Source: Thermoplasmata archaeon (GTDB lineage Archaea; Thermoplasmatota; E2; UBA202; DSCA01). Taken from it: a stretch of 7,691 nt of DNA. The position numbers and the translations under genes were made by a program. The DNA is taken from assembly GCA_008297795.1 (NCBI GenBank), contig VBQP01000036.1:1-7691 (forward strand), written 5' to 3'. The notes below the pieces were generated by a model that saw nothing but the letters and a program-made list of their open reading frames with translations, ran no database searches and was not told where the DNA came from. This document shows positions 1 to 5,475 of the stretch, piece by piece (the first letter of the stretch is position 1; every line of letters begins with the position of its first letter).

Positions 1-1
1 G

Positions 2-1204
2 GTATATGGCGGGAGTTATTTCACGCCTCAGGGCAGAGACGATGCTGAAAAAATAAAATATTTCATTAAAAATGCGATAGAGCAATGGGGAATAAAGTAT
101 GTCATGCTTGTTGGCGGATTAACATCTCTGATATCGGGACAGGAATGGTACATACCTGTCGTATATGTTCACAATGAAGACACATCAGAACCCCAGTACA
201 TAAGCGACCTTTACTATGCAGACATTTACGATGCAGATGGAAATTTCAGCAGTTGGGATACAAATGGCAACGGGGTTTATGGAGAATGGCGTATGACAGG
301 GAAAGACAAAATCGATGGCTATCCTGATGTGTATGTCGGCAGACTTGCGTGCAGAAACGTGAAGGAAGTGGAAACAGTTGTCAACAAAATCATAACATAT
401 GAAAGCACCCCTGCAGACCCCTCCTGGTTCAAACGGCTAGTACTGGCAGGAGGAGACACATTTAATGATATAAGCGGTCATAACTTCCTGGAAGGGGAGG
501 TTGCAACACAGCAGACAGCAGATTATCTGAGCGACAAGGGATTTGAGCCCATAAAGTTGTGGTGGTCACTGGGGAACCTGAAGCAGCCAAATGTTGTTGA
601 TGAGATAAGCAAGGGTGCTGGATTTTTACATTTCTCAGGACATGGAAGCCCTGGAATGTGGATGGCAAAAGATTTTACCCAGGATCCGCACGGCAAATAT
701 ATTCTTGGGCTGGATGTTTATCATATGCCCCTGCTTTCAAACGATGGAAAATATCCTGTGACCGTAATAGGCGGTTGTCACAACAGTATGTTCAATGCAA
801 CTTTAATGGGAAGCACGATAGGTTGCATAAAGTCTTTAACAGGAAGTTTGACATGGTACTGGATGCCAATACCTGAGAGTTTCGGATGGTGGATTGTCAA
901 AGCACAGAACGGTGGGGCAATAGCAAGTTTCGGCTGCACAGGACTAGGGTACGGTACAATAGGCGACAGCAATGATGACGGTATTCCTGACTGCATACAG
1001 TACCTGCTCGGGTGGCTGGAAGTTCATTTCTTTGCGCAATATGGACAGGAGAACGTTGACATTCTGGGAGAGATGTGGGGAAATGCAATCACAGGTTATG
1101 TGAATCTTTTCCCGCCCATGGATGATAAGACAGACCTCAAGACCATAGAGGAATGGGCATTTCTTGGAGACCCATCACTCAAAATAGGAGGATACTCCTC
1201 CTGA
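2..1204 (+). CDS. C25 (gingipain-type) cysteine peptidase, 5' end missing
   Basis: The frame is open from base 2, so the gene runs off the left edge; the ATG at 104 is internal (the residues before it continue the fold, ending GIKYVMLVGG, a typical C25 strand). About 400 residues remain. The clan CD catalytic pair is visible: His in FSGHGS (bases 641-643) and Cys in VIGGCHN (bases 776-778), about 45 residues apart as in gingipains. Two Asp/Asn-rich loops of calcium-binding type are present, DTNGNG (from base 257) and DSNDDG (from base 965). The protein stops right after the GDPSLKIGGY segment that usually closes the catalytic domain, with no immunoglobulin-like tail, PKD domain or membrane anchor on this side. 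The family is secreted and cleaves proteins outside the cell; signal and propeptide would lie outside the window. Substrate specificity cannot be read from the sequence. Family assignment is firm; the calcium role is inferred. Confidence 0.88.
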   Translation, partial: VYGGSYFTPQGRDDAEKIKYFIKNAIEQWGIKYVMLVGGLTSLISGQEWYIPVVYVHNEDTSEPQYISDLYYADIYDADGNFSSWDTNGNGVYGEWRMTGKDKIDGYPDVYVGRLACRNVKEVETVVNKIITYESTPADPSWFKRLVLAGGDTFNDISGHNFLEGEVATQQTADYLSDKGFEPIKLWWSLGNLKQPNVVDEISKGAGFLHFSGHGSPGMWMAKDFTQDPHGKYILGLDVYHMPLLSNDGKYPVTVIGGCHNSMFNATLMGSTIGCIKSLTGSLTWYWMPIPESFGWWIVKAQNGGAIASFGCTGLGYGTIGDSNDDGIPDCIQYLLGWLEVHFFAQYGQENVDILGEMWGNAITGYVNLFPPMDDKTDLKTIEEWAFLGDPSLKIGGYSS

Positions 1205-1219
1205 TCTTCCCTCTTTTTT
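1186..1219 (+). terminator. Hairpin plus T6 at the end of the C25 gene
   Basis: A perfect 7-bp inverted repeat (AGGAGGA, loop TAC, TCCTCCT, bases 1186-1202) covers the last codons and stop of the peptidase gene, and six Ts follow at 1214-1219. Hairpin plus T-tract would suit transcript termination, although archaeal termination mainly needs the T-tract. Because the exporter ATG follows immediately at 1220, readthrough into it is also possible. The hairpin would hide the AGGAGG sequence. Confidence 0.4.
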
Positions 1220-1831
1220 ATGCTTTTAATAACTTTTCTTCTTACTGCAATTTTTATTTCTTTGTCCGGAGTTATGATGCCAGGTCCGGTTCTCACTTCG
1301 GCAATCGTAGAGGGGTATTCTGACAGATATGCGGGAACGAAAATAGCGGTAGGTCACGCCTTTATAGAATTCCCAATAATGTTTGCAATATTTTTCGGGC
1401 TCGGGTATGTATTCACATATGCTTGGGTTAAAGCAGTCATAGGTATGGGGGGAGGAATACTGCTCATCTTCCTCGGATGGAAAATGATTGAATTAAGGAG
1501 GAAGGGGGGCGGGGAGAAGGCGGTGCTGCGCAATCCCTGGATTCTGGGAGCATTTGTGTCTGCGTCAAGCCCGTATTTCTTTTTATGGTGGGCAACAGTT
1601 GGTGCATCTCTCATAATAAAGGCAGTTGAAATCGGTTTTTTTGCGTTTATATTGTTCACAATAGTACACTGGATGTGCGACCTTTTGTGGTATTCCTTCG
1701 TATCTTTTACAACCTTCAAATCGAAAAAATTTTGGACGGTGAAAACAAGAGATATAGTGCTATCTATATCAGGAATAATAATGATTTCATTTGGTGTTTA
1801 TTTCATAATCTCTGCGGCATACTTTATTTGA
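1220..1831 (+). CDS. LysE/RhtB-family amino-acid-type exporter
   Basis: Integral membrane protein of 203 residues, the usual length for LysE/RhtB exporters, with about six hydrophobic segments (roughly residues 1-18, 42-68, 72-92, 107-130, 134-160 and 180-203). The family signature PGPV lies at residues 21-24 just after the first segment, and a second signature region reads SSPYFFLWWATVG from residue 116, where many members have Asn-Pro instead of Ser-Pro. A basic, glycine-rich loop (RRKGGGEK) separates segments 3 and 4. Members export amino acids or related small solutes; the substrate here is unknown. ATG 1220 is chosen because it keeps the first membrane segment before PGP, yet no Shine-Dalgarno site precedes it (only pyrimidines), so translation may be leaderless or depend on the upstream C25 gene 15 bases away. 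It ends one base before the stop of the convergent peptidase gene. Confidence 0.88.
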   Translation: MLLITFLLTAIFISLSGVMMPGPVLTSAIVEGYSDRYAGTKIAVGHAFIEFPIMFAIFFGLGYVFTYAWVKAVIGMGGGILLIFLGWKMIELRRKGGGEKAVLRNPWILGAFVSASSPYFFLWWATVGASLIIKAVEIGFFAFILFTIVHWMCDLLWYSFVSFTTFKSKKFWTVKTRDIVLSISGIIMISFGVYFIISAAYFI

Positions 1832-1832
1832 A

Positions 1833-3497
1833 TCACTTATATGTGACAAAACAACCGTCGATCTCATCCCAGTCGGGTTTTTCCCAGTTTCCTCCTGCAT
1901 CATAAGAAGTATAGAAATCCCCATTTTCATATGGGTTGCCACCGCTTGCAGCCCACCCTGTTCCCCACCCCTCATTTGAACTTCTGCAGATTATGTAATA
2001 TGTATTTCCCGGGATTACATTCACAGCAGGGAATTCGAAAGATATCCACTTAACATTCCAGTCGGTCTCATCCATGTTTACCTCTTCTATTGCAAGATCA
2101 TCTCCATCCAGTCTGTCCCTCAGAGAAACAATGAGATTTCTTCCTGTCTCCCATGCAACTGCTCCGAGTTCTATTTTTGATATGCTGTCAAGTGTGGGAA
2201 CAAATGATTGGGCACACCATCTTGTATTGTTTATGTGGAAAATCCATTCCCGCTCAACCTGTCGCTGGTCAACTGTATGGTGATGCGTCATCGTTACACT
2301 CTGTGATTCTGACCATTCGCCTTCTGCGCCTCTTTCGTCTTCCGCCATCACAGATATATCATATGTTCCTTCCACACTCCATGAGTGAGATATGTTTACA
2401 ACCTCTCCAGAAGGATAAAAATCTGTCCATTCTTCATTTCCATCTCCCCAGTCTACCAGATACTTTATTCTATCCCCTTCCGGGTCATATGATGAGATTT
2501 TATAGGTATATGTGGTGTTGGTCTTTCCTATTAACTCACCTTCAGGTTTCCCGGGCTGAGAAGGCGGCAACTCTTTTTCTGTTATTGGGAGTTCTCCAGG
2601 ATAATCATCAAAAATCTGGGGGTGCATTCCTGTCTCTCTTTCTATTCTGGGCTTTGCATAGTAAAAGGCTTCCTCGAGAGAGCATATGCCATCGCCATTG
2701 GAATCGCTGTATCCCTGCAAACCTTCAATCAGATAATCTGTGAAATATGAGCCATAGGATGTTTCGCTTTCAGGCACTGAGGTGACAATAACCCTGTTTC
2801 TTCCCTGCAGTTCTCCGGCAAATCCTTCTACCCAATCTTCTGCAGTTTCTCTGGAATATGACCAGTTGTCATTGAAACCCCCGCTGTGGCAACTGTCAAC
2901 AATGAGCCCTATGCCTTTTGACTCGAGACGATTCAGTAAGAAATTGATTTCATCATCTGTCAGAATTGCAAATGGATTTGCAAGAGGCTCCCAGCTCCAT
3001 GGACTTTGGAATGGCAGGAAACCCCTGTAGGTTGCCAGTGCTTCATCCATGCCATCTGATTCATCGAATGGTGGCAGGTCAAAAATAATTGGGAAGCCAT
3101 GGGTTGTGAGATATACGAGGCATATATCGTCTTCGTCTTCCATTTCGTCAAGCCACCTGAAACCTTCTATTATATTTGGCACAGTGGCATTTTCTTCTGT
3201 TATTACTTTTATGTGGCTTTCATCCCAGTTGGAGGATACGGGCAGCATTTTCCTAAGTTTTTCCGATTCCACAAGCATGCTCGGTCTGTCCATATCAGGA
3301 TTGTTTGCGTATACTCCAACAGCCACGATAAGAGCCCAGTATTCTGTTCCATTTTCACAGACATTGCTCTCGAATGCGTTGTCTTTTAAGTCCAAAACTC
3401 CAGAATTCATATTATTATCTGTATCAACCATTGAGGTATAGGATGGCATAGCCAGAAAAAGAGAAATGAAAATAGCGACAATACATATCTTTCTCAT
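1833..3497 (-). CDS. Secreted caspase-like (clan CD, C14-type) peptidase with EF-hand loop and PKD domain
   Basis: Predicted 554-residue exported protein. ATG 3497 is preferred over the in-frame ATG at 3557: it is preceded by GGTGAG four bases upstream and opens directly into a signal peptide (MRKICIVAIFISLFLAM, cleavage likely near residues 18-22). Residues about 50-290 form a caspase-fold domain: strand and ALIVAVGVY, catalytic His133 in YLTTHGF (bases 3099-3101), catalytic Cys203 in IVDSCHSGG (bases 2889-2891). DSCHSG is characteristic of caspase/metacaspase-like C14 proteins; TTHG replaces the common SGHG. A canonical EF-hand loop, DSNGDGICSLEE, spans residues 265-276. A PKD-like beta domain follows at about 311-403 (DPEGDRIKYLVDWGDG), then a beta-rich module at about 404-554 (QSFVPTLDSISKIEL, PGNTYYIICRSS) resembling DUF4082-like secreted domains. 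No C-terminal membrane anchor is seen. Probable role: extracellular calcium-influenced proteolysis; cleavage specificity is unknown. Confidence 0.85.
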   Translation of the reverse strand: MRKICIVAIFISLFLAMPSYTSMVDTDNNMNSGVLDLKDNAFESNVCENGTEYWALIVAVGVYANNPDMDRPSMLVESEKLRKMLPVSSNWDESHIKVITEENATVPNIIEGFRWLDEMEDEDDICLVYLTTHGFPIIFDLPPFDESDGMDEALATYRGFLPFQSPWSWEPLANPFAILTDDEINFLLNRLESKGIGLIVDSCHSGGFNDNWSYSRETAEDWVEGFAGELQGRNRVIVTSVPESETSYGSYFTDYLIEGLQGYSDSNGDGICSLEEAFYYAKPRIERETGMHPQIFDDYPGELPITEKELPPSQPGKPEGELIGKTNTTYTYKISSYDPEGDRIKYLVDWGDGNEEWTDFYPSGEVVNISHSWSVEGTYDISVMAEDERGAEGEWSESQSVTMTHHHTVDQRQVEREWIFHINNTRWCAQSFVPTLDSISKIELGAVAWETGRNLIVSLRDRLDGDDLAIEEVNMDETDWNVKWISFEFPAVNVIPGNTYYIICRSSNEGWGTGWAASGGNPYENGDFYTSYDAGGNWEKPDWDEIDGCFVTYK

Positions 3498-3522
3498 TTG
3501 CTCACCAGACGAAAAACCGAAT

Positions 3523-3536
3523 CTGTTATTTAACAG
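3523..3536 (-). promoter_or_regulatory. Promoter of the caspase-like gene; palindrome over the TATA box
   Basis: On the minus strand TTAAATAA (bases 3533-3526) is a good archaeal TATA box; transcription about 25 bases on would begin near 3503, just before ATG 3497. The same bases form a perfect inverted repeat, CTGTTA-TT-TAACAG, at 3523-3536 on the plus strand. A dimeric regulator bound here would block TBP, so this is a candidate operator. Confidence 0.5.
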
Positions 3537-3555
3537 TTGTCTGCGCAGAACCGTC

Positions 3556-3568
3556 AATTTTAATAAAT
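3556..3568 (+). promoter_or_regulatory. TATA-like promoter of proS
   Basis: AATTTTAATAAAT is centred about 26 bases upstream of ATG 3588. Archaeal initiation about 25-27 bases from the TATA centre would put the transcript start at or next to the ATG. With no Shine-Dalgarno site before the ATG, this indicates a leaderless proS mRNA. Confidence 0.55.
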
Positions 3569-3587
3569 CCTTGACAATTCAAGACAG

Positions 3588-4982
3588 ATGAAAGCCAGGA
3601 AAAGCGAGGACTTTGACGAATGGTATAACGAAGTTGTTGAAGAAGCGGAATTGTGTGATAAGAGATATCCTGTGAAGGGGATGAACATATGGAAGCCTTA
3701 TGGCTGGGATATACAGCAGAACATAGATTCAATAATAAGAGATGAGATGAAAAAAACAGGGCATAAGGAAGTTTATTTTCCCCTCCTTGTTCCCGAAAGT
3801 TTGTTCAAGAAGGAGGCAGACCATATCAAAGGTTTCGGCTCCGAGGTTTTCTGGGTTACCCACGCAGGCGATAGGGAACTCGAGGAGCGACTGCTTCTCA
3901 GGCCCACTTCAGAAACTGCATTGTACCACATTTTTGCCCTATGGGTTCGCTCCCATGCAGACCTGCCTCTCAAAACATTTCAGATAGTGAACACCTTCCG
4001 ATACGAAACAAAAATGACAAAGGCATTTATCAGGGTAAGGGAAATACACTTTTTTGAAGCCCATACCTGTCACACTGATTTTGATGATGCAGAAAAGCAG
4101 GTAGCAGAGGATGTGGAAATAGCCGGCAGATTTTTTGACAGACTTTCAATGCCATACATAATAAGCAAAAGGCCCGACTGGGATAAATTTGCAGGAGCAT
4201 ACTATTCTCTTGGAATAGATGTGCTGATGCCCTCGAAGAAAGTTTTGCAGGTTGCTTCAATACACCAGTACAGGGACAATTTTTCCATTCCTTTTGAGAT
4301 AAAATATGAAGATGAGGACGGCGAGCACAGATACTGCCACCAGACCACTTATGGTATGTCGGAGAGGGTGCTTGGCGCAATTGTGGGGATGTACGGGGAT
4401 GAGAGGGGCATAGCACTTCCCTCGTTCATAGCGCCTATCCAGGTTGTTATAATACCTATAGTTTTCAAGGGGAAGGAGGAAATTGTGGAAAAGGAATGTG
4501 AGGCAGTGAGGGCAGAACTCGAAAAAATGAACGTGAGAACCCACACTGATAAAAGAGACAAGACACCTGGCAATAAATTCTATGACTGGGAGCTGAAAGG
4601 TGTGCCCCTGAGAATAGAGATAGGTCCCCGTGATATTGAAAAAGGCATGGTCACTCTTGCAACGAGGGATGGCATTAAGAAGGAGATATCGAGAGACAAC
4701 CTTAAGGAAATAAAACAGGAAATGGAATCTTTCGATTCTCGACTTTTTGAAAAAGCAGAAAAATTCCTCAGGGAGAACCTACATACCTTGGATCATCTGG
4801 AGAAAAAGGAAGGGATTATAGAAGTGCCATGGTGTGGGAAGGAAGAATGCGGGCTGCAGATGGAGGAGGAAACAGAAATGACCGCTCTTGGAATTCCGTT
4901 TCCAGAAAAATCATGCAGTGGAAAATGTGCTGTGTGCGGCAATGATGCGAAGCACTACCTGCGCCTTGCTAGGAGTTATTGA
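3588..4982 (+). CDS. proS: Prolyl-tRNA synthetase, archaeal type
   Basis: Class II synthetase joining proline to tRNA-Pro with ATP in the cytoplasm; 464 residues, about full length for archaeal enzymes. The N-terminal catalytic domain has FDEWYNEVV, RPTSE (105-109), motif 2 with FRYETK and RVREIHFFEAHT (137-160), and motif 3 around GMSERVLGAIVGMYGDERG (from residue 256). The anticodon-binding domain begins near APIQVVIIPI (about 280) and includes HTDKRDKTPGNKFYDWELKG and PLRIEIGPRD. The C-terminal domain carries cysteines at 416, 421, 443, 447 and 450, consistent with the zinc-binding tail of this subtype, and ends with the typical RSY (conserved terminal Tyr). The segment order and motif 2 wording match the Methanocaldococcus jannaschii-like form rather than the bacterial form with an editing insertion. 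Its last 14 bases overlap the convergent rnp2 gene. Apparently transcribed leaderless from its own promoter. Confidence 0.97.
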   Translation: MKARKSEDFDEWYNEVVEEAELCDKRYPVKGMNIWKPYGWDIQQNIDSIIRDEMKKTGHKEVYFPLLVPESLFKKEADHIKGFGSEVFWVTHAGDRELEERLLLRPTSETALYHIFALWVRSHADLPLKTFQIVNTFRYETKMTKAFIRVREIHFFEAHTCHTDFDDAEKQVAEDVEIAGRFFDRLSMPYIISKRPDWDKFAGAYYSLGIDVLMPSKKVLQVASIHQYRDNFSIPFEIKYEDEDGEHRYCHQTTYGMSERVLGAIVGMYGDERGIALPSFIAPIQVVIIPIVFKGKEEIVEKECEAVRAELEKMNVRTHTDKRDKTPGNKFYDWELKGVPLRIEIGPRDIEKGMVTLATRDGIKKEISRDNLKEIKQEMESFDSRLFEKAEKFLRENLHTLDHLEKKEGIIEVPWCGKEECGLQMEEETEMTALGIPFPEKSCSGKCAVCGNDAKHYLRLARSY

Positions 4983-5268
4983 TTTCCTTCTTCAATTTTT
5001 TTATTGTCCCGGAGGTTTTCAGAGTTCTTATCTGGAATTTTTTATCCGCCTTTATCGAATTCAAAAGGGATATGACTTTCTCTTTCTTTGTATGTTTGCA
5101 CCTCACTATACCGTAATTTTTTTCATAAACAGTAAGCCACGGTATATCCTCATCGCTGTATTTCTCTCTGTAAGCATTATTTATGGAATGTATTATCTCC
5201 CTCCTCGACGCTTCGCCACTTACAGAAAATAGTATGTATCTCTGCCTCCCTGTTTTTTCCTTTATCAT
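4969..5268 (-). CDS. rnp2: Ribonuclease P protein component 2 (Pop5 family)
   Basis: A 99-residue basic protein. It matches the Pop5/Rpp14 family of archaeal RNase P subunits: RYILFSVSGE near the N-terminus (residues about 9-18), a helix with EIIHSINNAYREKY, the strand YGIVRCKHTKKEKV (about 52-65), and the diagnostic C-terminal TLKTSGTIKKLKK (about 82-94). In the holoenzyme this subunit pairs with Rpp30 and helps the RNA subunit cleave the 5' leader from precursor tRNAs. The length is within the family range (about 100-150), on the short side. The start follows the stop of the 56-codon gene by two bases (TGA-GG-ATG), indicating translational coupling; GAGG directly abuts the ATG, too close for a normal Shine-Dalgarno site. 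The 3' end overlaps proS by 14 bases on the opposite strand. Family call is strong; the coupling is inferred. Confidence 0.88.
   Translation of the reverse strand: MIKEKTGRQRYILFSVSGEASRREIIHSINNAYREKYSDEDIPWLTVYEKNYGIVRCKHTKKEKVISLLNSIKADKKFQIRTLKTSGTIKKLKKEINNS
4996..5002 (+). terminator. T7 tract after proS
   Basis: Seven consecutive Ts begin 13 bases after the proS stop, preceded by the pyrimidine-rich TTTCCTTCTTC. Oligo-T runs are the main intrinsic terminator signal in archaea. The tract lies inside the 3' end of the convergent rnp2 gene (Lys codons on that strand), so it may be there for coding reasons only. Confidence 0.4.
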
Positions 5269-5270
5269 CC

Positions 5271-5441
5271 TCAGAGTTCCCCGAACTCTTCCTGGAGGTC
5301 TATTACCAATTCTCTGAGCATGTCTTCGAAAAGTGTATTTCTGTATTCTCTTGTTCCTGCCTGGGTGTGAGCCCTAGCTATGAACTCGCTCCCCTCTTTC
5401 ACTATTTCTATTCGGCACAACTCTTCTTCTACCGTAACCAT
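5271..5441 (-). CDS. Unrecognised 56-residue protein, coupled to rnp2
   Basis: I do not recognise this protein. The frame runs from ATG 5441 (MVTVEEELCRIEIVKEG) to TGA 5271-5273, two bases before the rnp2 start. It is acidic and glutamate-rich. The pattern suggests two beta strands (CRIEIV and EFIARAHTQ) followed by an amphipathic helix (TLFEDMLRELVIDLQEEF), a plausible small beta-beta-alpha fold. There is no signal peptide, membrane segment or cysteine cluster (one Cys). A TATA-like box lies about 26 bases upstream, and the gene fills a gap that would otherwise be 203 bases between thiC and rnp2, which supports it being real. It could be a small RNA-associated or regulatory protein co-produced with RNase P, but its function is unknown. 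An alternative is that the frame is open by chance. Confidence 0.6.
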   Translation of the reverse strand: MVTVEEELCRIEIVKEGSEFIARAHTQAGTREYRNTLFEDMLRELVIDLQEEFGEL

Positions 5442-5463
5442 ATTCTCACTGGTATATCAATTG

Positions 5464-5475
5464 TATATTTATTAT
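5464..5475 (-). promoter_or_regulatory. TATA-like promoter of the 56-codon gene and rnp2
   Basis: Minus-strand ATAATAAATATA overlaps the thiC stop codon. Its AAATATA core is centred about 26 bases before ATG 5441, the spacing expected for a leaderless or near-leaderless transcript. This could drive the small gene and rnp2 separately from thiC; cotranscription with thiC across the 30-base gap is also possible. Confidence 0.45.

Noticed and set aside
104..106. ATG 104 as the start of the C25 gene
   Set aside because: The frame is open back to base 2 and the preceding residues fit the C25 fold, so the gene is cut by the window edge.
1186..1191. AGGAGG as the ribosome binding site of the exporter
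   Set aside because: It lies 28 bases before ATG 1220 and inside a perfect stem; the usual spacing is 5-10 bases.
2153..2743. 196-codon plus-strand frame opposite the caspase-like gene
   Set aside because: Low-complexity Leu/Pro/His/Ser-rich translation with no recognisable domain, lying wholly antisense to a gene with clear motifs.
3498..3557. 20-residue N-terminal extension of the caspase-like peptidase starting at ATG 3557
   Set aside because: It would put polar and basic residues before a clear signal peptide, and its coding bases cover both TATA-like boxes of the divergent promoter region. ATG 3497 has a GGTGAG site at suitable distance.
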